This document shows, one piece after another, positions 33,707 through 49,764 of a stretch of DNA of 54,189 nt. The notes beneath the pieces are model-generated. The model searched no databases. It had not been told where the DNA came from and was given only the letters and a program-made list of their open reading frames with translations. The stretch covers positions 29,863-84,051 of the forward strand of contig NW_006766912.1 of assembly GCF_000275845.1 (NCBI RefSeq), given 5' to 3'. The stretch is from Dichomitus squalens LYAD-421 SS1 (Eukaryota > Basidiomycota > Agaricomycetes > Polyporales > Polyporaceae). Position 1 is the first letter of the stretch, and each line of letters begins with the position of its first letter. The position numbers were made by a program, and so were the translations under genes.

Positions 33707-33713
33707 TATATAT
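33707..33713 (-). promoter_or_regulatory. TATA box of the SMP-repeat gene
   Basis: TATATAT in the context GGATATATACC on the minus strand, about 90 nt upstream of ATG 33620. Confidence 0.5.
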
Positions 33714-34081
33714 CCCTCCCTGACCCATGGATCGCTACGGCCTTTGACGTCAGGTCTCCGCTCGGCCTACGGTCTATTCTTCACCCCTTCACTGGCACTA
33801 CCGTTGAAAAGGGCGAGCATCATGGAGCTTGCGCATGGCGTCCTTCGAGTTTCTTCGTCGTTGGGTGGAGGCGAGTGTGGATCGTCGTGGCGCGGGAAAA
33901 GCAACGCAGGCGTTGCGCGAGAACCGTCGCGCGTTGCGGCGAGCCACGTGCCGCGCGATCGGAAATTATTCCCCTCGCGCGGGCGCTTCCATCTGCCTCT
34001 CCATCGACCTCGACGTCCAAAAAGCTTTGCTCGTTATACTCGCGGTTCTATCACACAGAAAGCCATCTTATACATACATTC
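33714..34081. other. Divergent promoter region between SMP gene and dim1
   Basis: About 460 bp separate the divergent starts at 33620 and 34082. No gene is seen inside. Confidence 0.4.
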
Positions 34082-35336
<1,255 letters not shown>

Positions 35337-36188
35337 GCTATCTATCACTATCGTGTTGTATCTCCTCTGGGATGCTTGTTGTAATTTATAATCTTTTTAC
35401 GGACACCGAAAGGAGGACCTGAATAGGAACCAATGAGAGAGACACCCTGCGTCGGCCTTGGAACCCGGTACGATAATGGTCACAACTGGTCCGCCGAAAC
35501 CCAGCTGACCTGCGTCAAGTTTCTTGCAGGCTACCCTGCGTCCTGGGTACCAATTTCAATATTATTTGAGGCACGTCTATCTCTCTTCTGCCCCCCGGGG
35601 AGTATTCACCTCTCCCTAACGCCGCACACTGTCAAGTCAATGTGCTTCCAGTCCAACGTGTTCTTCAGGTGCCGTTGGTGTCGGAATGATACCCCCATCA
35701 GTCCAGTCAAAACAACCAATCGCCGCGCAAGAAGCACCATGCATGGGAACCCGAGTACATATCGGTGTACAGCGCACTGAGATGACGAGAACGTGGCCTG
35801 GTCAGTCGGGTTCGGCAACGTCGTGAAAGACAATTTTGCACGGTGTCTTCACGGTGTCCTCGTGAATATCGGCTACGACTTTGCGCTGCTGACTATCTGA
35901 GTGATGACGGGTGTGGTTTGCAGCTGCGTTTACGGTAAGACTGCATACACGATCGCAGCGGTTAGCCGCAAAAGAAGCACTTCAACACGGAGACAGACGG
36001 CGGTGGATGGCCCTTTTTGGCAACTACATTCGCAGTGGCTGGCGGACAGCCTGTGTTGGGGGCGGTAAGGGGGGATATAAGGGAGTTGTAGAGGAGAGTT
36101 GACAGGCCAACAAGACAACGTAGCTCGTTCTTGTATACGCACCAACACTCTCAGCTAGGATCACTTCATCAGTCTCTTAGATCCCTCG
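35337..36188. other. Intergenic; no gene seen
   Basis: Short frames only. The last about 50 bp before the next gene probably form a 5' leader intron (GTGAGT at 36189, acceptor ending 36235). Confidence 0.4.
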
Positions 36189-36244
36189 GTGAGTACGACT
36201 CTACTGCAGCTTTCTCCACGACACTAACCTCATAGTCGCCAGCC

Positions 36245-37031
36245 ATGGCTTTCACGTACGAACGCATCGACAAGAACAACGCCGTCTTGCTGGTCGTCGA
36301 TCACCAGGAGGGCCTCTACCAGCTTGTGCGCGACCGCTCACCTGTCGATGTTAAGAGCAGCATCCTCGCCCACGCCGCACTAGGCAAGATCTTCGGGCTT
36401 CCGACCGTTCTCACGACCAGCACAGAGACGGGTGAGTTGTTCCCTCCGTCCCGCATTCCATCAGGCGGCTCACCGCCCTCTATGACTGTGCAACCTAGGA
36501 CCCAACGGACCGCTCCCCGCCGAGATCATCGCCATGCATCCCGACGCGCCCTACATCAAGCGTCAAGGGGAGGTTAACGCCTGGGACAACGCCGACTTCC
36601 GCGCGGCGGTCGAGGCGACGGGCAAGAAGCAGGTCATCCTCGCAGGAATCACCACCGACGTCTGCACGGCGTTCCTCGCGCTCTCGCTCGTCGAGGCGGG
36701 CTACACCGTATTCGCGAACAGCGACGCGTCGGGCACGTTCGACGTGAAGACGGCGACCGAGGCGAACCAGCGCATGCGCAAGGCGGGCGTGCAGGTGCTG
36801 TCGATGTTCGCGGTCGCTCTGGAGCTTATGAGGGACTGGCGGAACACCCCCGGCACGAAGGAGATGATGCCGTTTTTTGATACGTGAGTGGCTCGGTCAC
36901 GCTTGCAGAGAAAAGGCTTGTGATGGCAACTCAAAACTTGGGGTATGTTTGATAGGTACTTGCCGGAGTACGGTTTCCTCGCACGCGCGCATGACGCGGC
37001 GTTGGCCAATGGCACGTCATCTGGTCTGTGA
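36245..37031 (+). CDS. Isochorismatase-family cysteine hydrolase (YcaC type)
   Basis: Three exons, 36245-36431, 36499-36883 and 36956-37031, give 215 residues. It is an alpha/beta hydrolase of the isochorismatase-like superfamily. The triad positions fit the bacterial YcaC group: Asp19 (LLVVDHQEG), Lys83 (YIKRQGEVNAWDN) and Cys118 (AGITTDVCTAF). The substrate is unknown; relatives hydrolyse amides or related small molecules, and most are cytosolic. Length is close to YcaC (208). A 47-nt intron in the 5' leader (36189-36235) is likely. It is not an isochorismate pathway enzyme by context: neighbours are rRNA and splicing housekeeping genes. Confidence 0.88.
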
Positions 37032-37794
37032 TTCGAGCTGTGCTCAGTTGTGTTGCATTACTACGTGTTTGAGCGTCCTCCGAGAATGTATATTGTGTCT
37101 GAGGTCATGGAGGAATCGAAATGGTTGGGCACATACCCCGGGGTCCTTGGCGGCTGTGCTAGAAAGATATTTCGAAGTCCGACTCCTGCCTATCAAGGTC
37201 CCTAGCTAGCGATCGACGTGTTTGTCTCTTCTTCGAAGCACCCATTACTTGCTCGCCTCCATCGTGGGACTATCTGGTGCAAGTAACCAATCCAAAACCC
37301 CTTTTCCCCCCGTTCATCATTATTATTGGCACCCAAGAAGGACGTGAGTGCTCTCCTTAGGCTACGTGTCTCCGTACAGCATTCTCTGAACGACGTCACA
37401 AGGAGGTCTGACAATTGGAAGAGTCGCAGTGTGACGCGGTGACGAGGCAGTAGAAGACCTCACGAACACCGTGCATTTCCGAAAGCCAAAGGAGTATGTC
37501 AGTTCTGTTGGGCGGGCACACTGTGACAGTTCTCCAACGACGCAATAGCACCATGAGGCTCGATGGGCAAAGCAAAATCACTTGTAGAACCCGTCAAGCT
37601 GATTTGTTCTAATGCAGGCTCGAAGCGCGTGCAAGCGTCGGCACCGGACAGAACCTGTCAATCGTGGCCTGCTTCCCACGATACCAAAGCGATATGGCAA
37701 TCCTACCGCAGCACTGAGCTGCAGCCCCTCCCCGTGTCCTCTGTTCCCCTCAATCTCTATACTATCTGTCCGTCTCTATTGTAAGCCAGTGAAA
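37032..37794. other. Intergenic; no gene seen
   Basis: 3' flank of the hydrolase and 5' flank of prp43. A pyrimidine-rich stretch lies at about 37725-37780, just before the prp43 start. Confidence 0.4.
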
Positions 37795-40708
<2,914 letters not shown>

Positions 40709-41000
40709 TGTCCGACGGAAGGGCGGTGGCGAGCATGGGCTGCGGCATGCATGATTTCCGTTCTGTTCTGTCGTGCTGTAGTGTACCCATGTGTTGTGTT
40801 CTACTATGGGTTGGGCAGTAATCATGTTTGGGTCGAAGATCGTTGTCCAGAGGGTGGATCCTGGTTTCCATGACTTCGAAGATTGTCTTGAAACCTCCGA
40901 ACATGAATTGACGTGGCTGGGTCTCTGACGCGGCTCCATATTGACTATTATTGAAACGATTGCGACGATCGTCAGTAAGTTATGTAAATGCCTTTCAAAA

Positions 41001-41072
41001 CTCTCTGTCGGGGAGTCGAACCCCGCTTTCGCGCGTGACAGGCGCGTGTACTAACCGATATACTAACAAAGA
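41001..41072 (-). tRNA. tRNA-Asp (GTC)
   Basis: 72 nt without intron on the minus strand. The acceptor TCTTTGT pairs with ACAGAGA (one T-G pair); the D arm GTATATCGGTTAGTAC is typical of fungal tRNA-Asp. Anticodon stem ACGCG/CGCGC closes a loop reading CCTGTCA with anticodon GTC; the T arm is CGGGG/CCCCG around TTCGACT; discriminator G. Confidence 0.95.
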
Positions 41073-41328
41073 TGCTATGTGATCAAATATGATTATATAT
41101 CAGTTCTGTAGTTAGAAGCCAGGCACCGGAAGTACAACCATCTATGACACACTGTTTCTTACACTGCTGTTGGGGAAATGAACGAACTTGAAGCTTTGTC
41201 ATAAACATAGAGATATCAGAAACCATCATCACACAAAGCATCCGCTGTGGTGAGTAACGCGTTATATACTTTCACGCAACTTGAACGATCTCATCCCTTG
41301 TCAACCAGCCGCAATCTAGCAAGAGATC

Positions 41329-42792
41329 ATGGACATCAACACAGACCTTTGGGAGCTCTCTCGCGTCGTTTTCTCTTACCCCGCAATTGATAATCACGCA
41401 CATGCCTTCCTGAGTGAGGAGCACAGAGACGCGTTTCCCTTCGAAGGCCTCATCACAGAGGCAAGCGGCGAGCGTGCGCTCAAGGAAGATGCTATCCATA
41501 CGATGGCATGTTTCCGCGCGACGACGCAGCTCGCGAAGCTCTTTGCGCTAGGGCCCCACGCCAACTGGGAGGCCGTCAAAGCGCATCGGAGTTCGCTCTC
41601 TTATGAGCAACTTTGCAAGATGTGCATGGAGCCGGCGCACATCCAGTGCATCCTGATCGACGATGGCCTCGGCGGGGCCGATAAGGCCAAGTTGTACGAC
41701 TACAAGTGGCACGATCAGTTGACCAGCAGTCCCACGAAGCGCATCGTCCGGGTGGAGACTCTTGCAGAAGTAGGCATACACTCACCTTGGGAGGTCTACT
41801 CGTCGCGCTGACGAATCTGGGTCGCAGGACATTCTGCGACGGCTCATGGACCAAAATATCGCAGATAACAATGTCACCCCTTCCGAGCTGGTCAACGCAT
41901 TCGCAGAAGAGCTGAGAAAGTCACTCCACGCCAGCGCAGCCGACCCAGACGTGGTTGGATTCAAGAGCATCATTTGTTATAGAACCGGACTCGACGTAGT
42001 AGCTGGTGATAGCCTGTGTCAAGTTACTCTGGAGCGTCTATTGGTCGGTCTGGTCCTGGTGTATATGGCGAAAGGCACCTTGCGTCTTGCGGACAAGGCC
42101 ATTAATGACTACGTCGTCAACGTCGCCATGACCATCGCTGCGGAGTACGACAAGCCAGGTGAGCGAGGAAGATCCGTAATACATTATAGGCGACATCAAT
42201 ATACCGCTTCATATTCCAGTGCAATTCCACACGGGTCTCGGGGACAACGATATCACGTTGAAGCTCTCCTCGCCATCTCATCTACAACCGCTTATCAAGG
42301 CATACCCAAAAACGAAAATTGTCTTGCTGCATTCCAGCTATCCATACACTCAAGAGGCTGGATACCTAACAGCAGTGTACGAGAACGTCTTCCTCGACTT
42401 CGGGGAAATCTTCCCGTTCTTGAGTCCCGACGGTCAGCGCGAAGTGATCAGGCAGGTCCTCGAACTCGCACCTACGAACAAGATCATGTGGTCTAGTAAG
42501 TTTCGCATTCCGTTTGCTTCAGTATTGGCCTGAATAGCTACTGCAGCGGATGGTCATTTCTGGCCCGAATCCTACTACCTTGGGTCGATTCAAGCACGAC
42601 AGGCCATGTTCGAGGTGCGTAAAGGCGATATATGGTTATTTGTGCATCAGCTGACTTGTCTGATAGGTGTTGGAAAGTTCGATACGGAAATGGGAGCTCT
42701 CGCTACCACAAGCGATTGGGATCGTGAAACGCGCATTCTTCGAGAACGCGAACAGGATATACAATCTGGGGCTGGAACCGCGCACTGTGTAA
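41329..42792 (+). CDS. FluG-N-type metal-dependent amidohydrolase
   Basis: Five exons (41329-41769, 41828-42158, 42220-42495, 42547-42614, 42667-42792) give 413 residues. It is a TIM-barrel amidohydrolase of the amidohydrolase-2 family, resembling the N-terminal half of FluG (nodulin/glutamine-synthetase-like proteins) but without the glutamine synthetase domain. Likely metal ligands: IDNHAHAF near the N-terminus, VQFHTGLGDND, and the histidine/aspartate pair in STDGHFWPE; KIVLLHSSYPY and NVFLDFGEIFP are family landmarks. Aspergillus FluG acts in sporulation signalling, but that role cannot be assumed here. It ends 78 bp before the convergent SET gene. Exon 2 contains a poorly conserved stretch around residues 195-225. 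Confidence 0.85.
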
Positions 42793-42870
42793 GATCCTGT
42801 GTGAAGGCAGCCGTATACCCGCCGTATCTAGTACTCACAATCGAAGGATGTAACATACTCCACTGGGCAA

Positions 42871-44343
42871 TCAGTAATCGCCCTCCTCTTCCTCATCTAC
42901 GATATCTAGCCCTTGCTCCTTCGCCATCTGCAGCGCGCGCGCCTCCTTCTCTTGCGCGAACGATACGAGGCTTTGCAAGATGTCACGCTGTCCCTCCAAG
43001 TAGTGCTCGAGCATCTGCAGCACCTCTGGACGAATCTCCGATGTGTTCGCTGGTGGGAAGGGTGGGAGGCGGTCGTGCAACCCTTGAGCCATCTCCGCCA
43101 GCATGTCCGCGGCGCAGAGCTCGTCCTCAACCGCACTGCCCTCATCGTCGTCATCGACGGTGTCGTTTTTCTGCCCGCGCACGGCGGAGAGAACGGCCTC
43201 CCAGACAGGCTCCGCACCACGAGCGTGGCGGCCCACTTCCCATCCGCGTAATGCACTCGGCGACGCGATAGATGCCGGTGCAGACGAACCGCCGATCTTG
43301 AGGACGATGGTATCGTCCGGATTATTCGGGAGCGAGAAGCCGTAGCCGAGGATAAGTTCCGAGTTAGGTTTAGGGCCGTAGTTGTTGAGAAGCTCAGAGC
43401 CGCGCGGTGTCGGGGTGTGGATGACGAGCGAGATTGACGATTCGGACCTCTGGGATGACGACGTCTGAGATGGCGCAGAAACGACCCAGGACACCGGATG
43501 GCCTCGAGCATGATTGAGGGCATCGATCCCTGGGAGGAGGACAGGATATGACGTCTCCGTCGTCACCAGGGAAGGCGTGTCGGACAGGATAGTAGACGGA
43601 AATGCACGCGACGACAAGTAGGTTGCCGCTGTGAGGTACTTCTCCCTGTAGCTGGATGTTAGGCACTTCCAAACGGAGTAAGGGCGTGTAGAGGCATCTA
43701 CCATGTGAAGCTTTGTCCCCAGCCGGCGATCGCAGCCGAAACTGTGTTCTTGCACTGTTGCCATTCTGTTTCCCATTCGTGTTTTCGGTCTAGCGTGGCC
43801 CCAAAGAGATTGGAGCCCCTGAAAGAAGACAGCTCTGCTTCTGTGAAATGAAGCGGCGTCCGAAGCTGTTCAGGGGATGGAAGCGTATCGAGGTAGGGAC
43901 GATGTCGCAGGATACTCGGGCTGGAAGACGAAGTAGATCAGCGATGCTGCGTCACGGTTAACTAACTAGGCGCACTCAATAGGTTCAACGATCGAATGCA
44001 ATACGATGTATGTGCACTCGAGTTGTCGTTCGCTCCAGTTTTGTGGTTCAGTGTTGAGCAATTGCTTTATGGCATGTCTGGCGACATTCGGAGTGATGGC
44101 GAGCGAGAACGGGATAGAAACGACGGTGGCATCCGATGGTATATCGCTACGTGCGGCCACGTTGAACCCGAACTCCACTGGCAGAAACGCCAACCTCAAT
44201 TCAGTTTGTTGCAGTGCCTGAATTCATGGGGGGCGTGTTCCGCACTCACCTGGCTCGAAGTGCACTCCGGCATGGATTTGGCCCCCCTGCTGGGCGATCC
44301 ACGATTTGAAATTTGCGACGTTCTCAGGCTCGATGCTACTCAT
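42871..44343 (-). CDS. SET-domain lysine methyltransferase (Rubisco LSMT type)
   Basis: Reads leftward from MSSIEPENVANFKSWIAQQGG (44343). Exon 1 is 44250-44343 and exon 2 starts at 44177; later exons include about 43742-43910 and a long last exon from about 43650 to 42871. The SET domain is the split LSMT/SETD6 kind: VEFGFNVAARSDI and VSIPFSLAITP at the N-terminal part, the inserted helical region (PYLDTLPSPEQLRTPLHF, SNLFGATLDRKHEWETEW), LPGIDALNHARGHPVSW (SAM-binding NH motif), then NNYGPKPNSELILGYGF with the catalytic tyrosine. The C-terminus is acidic. Relatives methylate ribosomal proteins or translation factors; the substrate is unknown. It is divergent from the BolA gene with 256 bp between starts. 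Minor exon edges are approximate. Confidence 0.85.
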
Positions 44344-44599
44344 GAAGGCGCAGCACTTTTGTCAGCTTCAGATGTTCACGGCGTTTGTCCGGAACGAGGT
44401 TGGACTATCAAGCCCGAGGGATGTGAGATAACTCCAGAAGGGACAGCGTATTGGCCCCGGTCAGATCTATTTCCATTATCTAATCTGATCAGCAGTACTT
44501 GAGACAATCTGATAAGATTGCTTCCAAACCGCCGCCTCCTCGCCCATCGTCGCGCCCGAAAGCCCTCCTTACGCGAGCCCATAGCAGCCCCCATCCACC

Positions 44600-45079
44600 A
44601 TGCCCATTTCCGCAACGGACCTCGAGAATGCTATACGGGCAGCTATACCTGTCGTTCACTTGGAGATCGAGGATACGTCCAATGGCTGCGGGGAGAATTA
44701 CGAGGTGTTCGTTGTGAGCCCGGTGAGCTTATAGGAAATCCGATTTACGGGAGCATACAGTATAACGTGGACGATTAAATAGGCGTTCGAGGGGAAGAAT
44801 ACTCTTGCTCGGCACCGCTTCAGTAAGCGCAACGTCAAAGGGCGTATAGTAACTCAGCTGATCAACCTCTTACCTCACAGTCAATGAAGTCCTCAAAGAC
44901 CAGATTGCGCAAATGCACGCGTTTTCGCAGGTATGTAGGGCCCATGTCTGTTGGTTCACTCTGTGTCTCCGCTACATTGATTCTTGAAGGCGGGGATGTA
45001 CTGAGCTGACGTGGGATTGTAGAAGACACTCACGCCGAAGCAGTACGAGGCCCAGCTCGCACAACAGACAGCTTCTTGA
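44600..45079 (+). CDS. bol2: BolA-like protein (BOL2/FRA2 type)
   Basis: Four exons, 44600-44722, 44783-44822, 44881-44930 and 45023-45079, give 89 residues. The BolA fold spans most of the protein: LENAIRAAIPVVHLEIEDTS, the conserved CG pair (NGCGENYEVFVVS) with the Cys expected to help bind a [2Fe-2S] cluster with a monothiol glutaredoxin, FEGKNTLARHRFINEVL, and the invariant His in QMHAF. Cytosolic BOL2 (Fra2) acts with Grx3/4 in iron sensing and cluster delivery. No mitochondrial presequence is seen, favouring BOL2 over BOL1/BOL3. The hAT transposon inserted 219 bp past its stop. Confidence 0.92.
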
Positions 45080-45369
45080 TGTGTTCATTCCGGAATGGAG
45101 TAACTATGGACGAGCTTGCCGTGCTGTACTAGTAGAAGAGGTGAAGTCAGGATATGTATGATGTCGTCCCGCCATTTAGGAGATTGCGAGCCCTATGAAC
45201 CTCGCAGTCAACGTCGTTGTGCGTTGGAGTTTTATAAAGGTGATTGTTACCGGGAGACGCAAGAGGTTCTATCAACTCGTGAGGACCATCAAGATGAGTC
45301 GAACCTAGTGTTGCCGCCAAGCCAGCTAAGCCAAGCTAAGCTGACGAACTGGGTGGAGCTAGACAATTA

Positions 45370-45733
45370 CAGCGGATGTAAAAATCAGCGTCGCATGTCC
45401 CGCGCCGGGTCGTGTGCTCGGATCACCGGAAAACCCCGGCCGACCCCCAACCCTACCGCACCGAAGCCATTGCCCAACTCTCTTCCACCGCTGGGAGCAC
45501 TTGAATATACCGGGAATATGTGTTGGGAACATCCCAGGTAAGAAATCGAGTATTATGTAGCTCGCAAAGGGGCATAGCTCGCCGGCGGGGCACGTCTCGA
45601 GCAGTCACAGCGGGCGTGTCCCCGAGCTGGAAGGTGGCCGGAGAGCAGGCTGGCGGGGCTCGGCAGGGGCCTGCCGCTGATCCGAGCACACCACCCGGCG
45701 CGGGACATGCGACGCTGATTTTTACATTCGCTG
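45370..45733. mobile_element. MITE with about 60-bp inverted repeats nested in the hAT
   Basis: Ends start CAGCGGATGTAAAAATCAGC (left) and CAGCGAATGTAAAAATCAGC (right, reverse complement), and the inverted similarity extends to about 60 bp (CATGTCCCGCGCCGGGT, GTGTGCTCGGATCA). TA flanks both ends (45368-45369, 45734-45735), a Tc1/mariner-type signature. Length 364 bp, non-coding. Confidence 0.8.
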
Positions 45734-45881
45734 TAAGCTGACGCAAGCTAAGCTGAGATCAGGCCGGCTGGGCGCCAACTCCCTGGCCGGATCTCAGCTA
45801 CGGCTTGGCTTGCAAGCCTGGTCGCCATTTACGGTAACCGGTCGCTCGTCCACGGATGTGTAACCATATATACGATATAAC

Positions 45882-48800
45882 TTATGTACATGAGATAATC
45901 CTCAAGTCGTCTCGGTCATCAATGGTCAACTGCTCAACCCGGCATATAAGATCGCTGGCAAAGTCAAGACGCTCTTGCCGATAACGATACTTGAGGACCT
46001 GAAGTGCCTCCATAAGTGCCGGGTGGAGCTGGTTGCGGCGGAGGGTGTCTGTCTCCTTGCTCGACGAGAAAATCCGCTCTACCACGACACCCGTGGCTTG
46101 CACAGCCAGAACATCTCGGGAAACACAATACATGTACGGAAAAATTTTCCGTTTCGCCTATAATGGAGTGTTAGTTTGGTGTGATGGACAGGGTATCAGA
46201 TGCCGTACATACCGTCCAATACGTAAATAAATCACAGTTCTGTTCGATTTCCGGTACATCTTCGATTGGTTCATCTAGATAGCGCTCAAATTCCTGAGCT
46301 ACTGCAGTGCGGTCCTGAGCGAGGCGCTGCGCAAGGAATTCAGCTTCGTCGGTGCCCATCGGAGAGGGGGCTGATGCGCTTGACAGGCTGGAATCTGGGA
46401 GAGTTGTAGAGCGCCGAATGCGCTCATTGAGACGACGAAGACCTGCAAAGCCCCGAGCAAGAGACTGCGAGGCGATAGAGGGTGCAGGAAGGCTTCGTGT
46501 CCGTGAGAAGATACGAGCACTGGTTCTGGCCTGAGTGCGACGTGACTCTTCCTGACGGAACTCTAGCATCTATCAAAGAAGATCGTCAGATCATTCTGTT
46601 GACAAGTGGAGCATACAATAGACATACCGCTTCCAAAGCCCAGCTGCGTGCTGCTTTGGCTTCCTGATCGCTCCAATGCTGTTGTATCCATGAAAGTTTG
46701 AACATTGGATTTACGACTGTAGCACATAGACATATGAGGCATAAGTTAGGATAAGACGAGGACCAGAATAACAACTTACTCATGGCAAGTGAGTACATAC
46801 GAGACATCCGAGACTTCATCATGTACTCTTCTATCTTCTCAACTCCTAGAGTAATGAGATGAGCAAGCGGAGGCAGCTGAATGCGAAGCTGCTTCCAGGA
46901 GTCAACAAGGAGTTCATAAGCAGGGAGGACAAGAGCTAGTGTAGGTGTTCTCTCCGAAGATACAAGCTGTTGCGCTTGATGAGCAACCTCGAGAACTTGA
47001 TAGATGTCAGCAAGAACGGCTCGATCATTGGCCATGAGAAGATACTTCGATAGATCTGCACGGGATGGATGCTTGACGAAGTCTTCAATAGCCTGGTATT
47101 CAGACATTAGCAGATGAACGACATATATAGCTGATCAACTTACCGGGTACAGTAGAAGAGTGCGATCCATCATGAGGAATGTCGACGACCAACGGGTTTC
47201 ACAGTCGCGAAGAAGTTGCAAGGGCTGAATGTGCGGATGGTCTGGCCAGCTTTGCGAGGCAATGCCTTCGCTAATAAACTGCTCGAAGTCGTGCCGACGC
47301 TGTCCGGAAGAACGGAGTGCGCTAACGAGATCACGGACCTTCTGGACAGGGTTGCCTGCGAGGATATCGGCATAGGTCCGCAACCGGAGCTTCTCCTCTT
47401 CCGTAGAAGTCGGAAGAGAGAGTACAGGTTCTGTGGGGTTCGTCTTAAGCTCATCGAGAATGAGCTGATTAGCAATATTGACAACATGAGGGAAGCATCT
47501 GTAATGTTTATGATGAGTAGGTTCAAAGATCCAGACGATTGGACTGTGACGTACCGGATCCGATTTCCATCCCGATGGAATGGAATACCCTCTTGAACGA
47601 GGATGGTCTCCAACTCGACCATCATGGTGTCATTTGAGGATGCATTATCCATGGTTATCTGACCAATCTTGTTGCGCATTCATCAGCATCGAAGCAAGGC
47701 ATGAAATGTGTATGAGCGACGGAGACGAACCTTGCGCTGAAGCTGACCATCAGCAATGATCTTAAAGAATTCCCGAGCGATGCTTTCGCCACTGTGTGAC
47801 TGCGGGAAGTACCTGAAGGCTAGCAGGTGTGATTTGCCTTCAAGTACCTCACCGTTGTCATCACAAAAATGCGCTGTCAGACCCATGAAAGTCTGACGAT
47901 CCTGGTCCTCCCAGAGATCGAGCGTGAAGGAGACACGTCCTGGAGAACGCTATAAAGAGGCATTAGAGCTGAAAGGCCTCAGCAAAGCAAAAGTGTGCCT
48001 GCCTGAAGCTCCGAAAGGATATTTTGATATTCCTGCCGGTACTCGACGAGAATCCGTTCACTGAGCCGGGTGCGGTGAACAAGATCGTCATCGTCGAGAT
48101 CCTGGTTGAGGTACAGCAGAAGCTCTCGGAACTCCGGGCACTCGACAACATGAATAGCCTAGACATAGGGAGATAATTTCGCATGTATGAGAATACAATT
48201 AGCAATGACACAATTGCGCTCACCTGGTCATCTGCAGCGATCCATCGAATAAGACGATCCAACAGACCATCGAGAGTGAACGCCTCTCGAGATTTGTTGG
48301 TGCTATGGTCAGGAGGTACGAGCCCATGGATGCGACAGAATTCGTCATACTCTTCACGGTGTTTGTCCCTGAAATGTCGACGGGCTGTACTTGTGATGCC
48401 ATCGGTGTTGACAAACACTTTCCACTCGTCTCTAAAAAGCCCGATGCATCAGCTCGACCTCATGATGGCTCAGAACCAGCAAACGATGCAGTACATCCGG
48501 TGAACGAAACACATGAATATGCCACACGTACCTGCAAAGCTTGCAGCCGACATACGGGGTATCAGGCTTGTGGGAGAGCATTGGCTCGTCCACGGGCATG
48601 GCATTGGGAGGCGGCGGAAAGGTAGAGTCGAGACCCCGGAGATTGCCCCAAACATCCTTTGCCCGGCTGTTGGAATTGCGCTGCAATGTCCGCTTGACAG
48701 ACCGGTAAGACTCGATGAGAGAGCCGACGAGGACTGAGGCAGTGGCGGGAAGAGTCTGTGTAGAAGCTGCCGATGAAGATGTCGGAATAGTGGACGCAGG

Positions 48801-49169
48801 CTGGTCAACAGGAACGGTAGAGGTAGTCTGAGAATCCGAAATGGGGGGCGAAAGTGGGGCGGATGCGAGAGAGCTTGGATCTGGCTTGGAGACAACGGGT
48901 CCGATACCGACAACAGTAGCGGTGGGTGGGGGAGCCTCGAACACGACCCTGCGTCGACGCTTCGGCCGTGCACCCTCAGCGGTGGCCTGACCAGTAGGAT
49001 CCTGGTTTTCGGCCTTGCGCTTGCGGTTGCCTGCGCTCCGGCGTACACCCGCGACCCTCCTAGCAGCGGTCGGCTTTGATGAAGACGTGGCAGGCGGAGT
49101 GGGAGGATTGGAGTTGACGGCAGCGGGGGTTTTGTCCAACAGGACACAGGGAGTAGGGGTTTGCGCCAT
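45882..49169 (-). CDS. hAT-family transposase
   Basis: Reads leftward; first exons 48532-49169, 48224-48431, 48003-48158 (followed by a GC-AG intron) and 47731-47949, with agreeing phases; further exons run to the stop at 45882. Order of domains: a basic, Ser/Thr/Pro-rich N-terminus with nuclear-localisation-like RKRKAE and KRRRR; a BED-like zinc finger (VGCKLC ... RRHFRDKH); and an RNase H-like catalytic core with its conserved blocks (FTLDLWEDQDRQTFMGLTAHF, IGQITMDNASSNDTM, LLRDCETRWSSTFLMMDR), interrupted by the helical insertion. The hAT dimerisation region is at the C-terminus (VLAVQATGVVVERIFSSSKETDTLRRNQL). No premature stop or frame break was found in the parts followed. It excises and reinserts the element in the nucleus. 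Confidence 0.9.
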
Positions 49170-49764
49170 AGTAGACTGCAGCTCTCTCACCTTGTTTCCG
49201 GCATCAATTCAAAGCTCTTATACTCATGCATATAGAATGCACTCGAACCCGGCTGAAGTATCCACCTGCGTGGCGCAGAGGACTACTGATAGGTGAGGGG
49301 ATCGGCTTGATGGCCCATATGAAAGTGAAACCGACGCGTCCGATGCCGCACACACTTGGGTATTGTAGCGGGCAAAAAGTGTGCTATTGTGAAGTATTAG
49401 TTAAGCTCGAATACATGGAGGCTCATACTAATGAGATCAGGGCTGCTAAACAACGTAGGAGGGATGAACGACAGCTAGTCGGGGAGACCAAGCGACAGCG
49501 GGAGACGATAGAGGCAGGCAAGCGCGGTGTTCCGTATCGCGCGTCGCATGGTGATCGCCCAATTTGGAAGGTGCTCGAGCGATGGCGTCATCCGTTCAGC
49601 CTTGGTTCAGCTAACTTAGGCAACGGCTTGGAGTTGAGCCGGTTATGAGCTTGATGGCGGATCCACTGACCCGGCTTGGCTGGTTTGGTCAAGCCGGGCG
49701 TTTACATGGCAAGCCGGGCTAGCTGGATAAGCTGGCTCAGCTTGGCGGCAACACTAGTCGAACC

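Larger units (their letters stand above)
45306..49756. mobile_element. Complete hAT DNA transposon, 4,451 bp
   Basis: Perfect 8-bp target duplications, GTCGAACC, at 45298-45305 and 49757-49764. Terminal inverted repeats begin TAGTGTTGCCGCCAAGC on both sides (A at 2 and G at 5, the hAT rule). Subterminal regions are rich in AAGCTNAGC and CAAGCCGGGC units. It encodes one leftward transposase (45882-49169) and carries a nested TA-flanked MITE at 45370-45733. Identical duplications, matching ends and an apparently open transposase indicate a recent insertion and possibly an active, autonomous copy. It lies between bol2 and the BBC1-like gene and disrupts neither. Confidence 0.93.
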
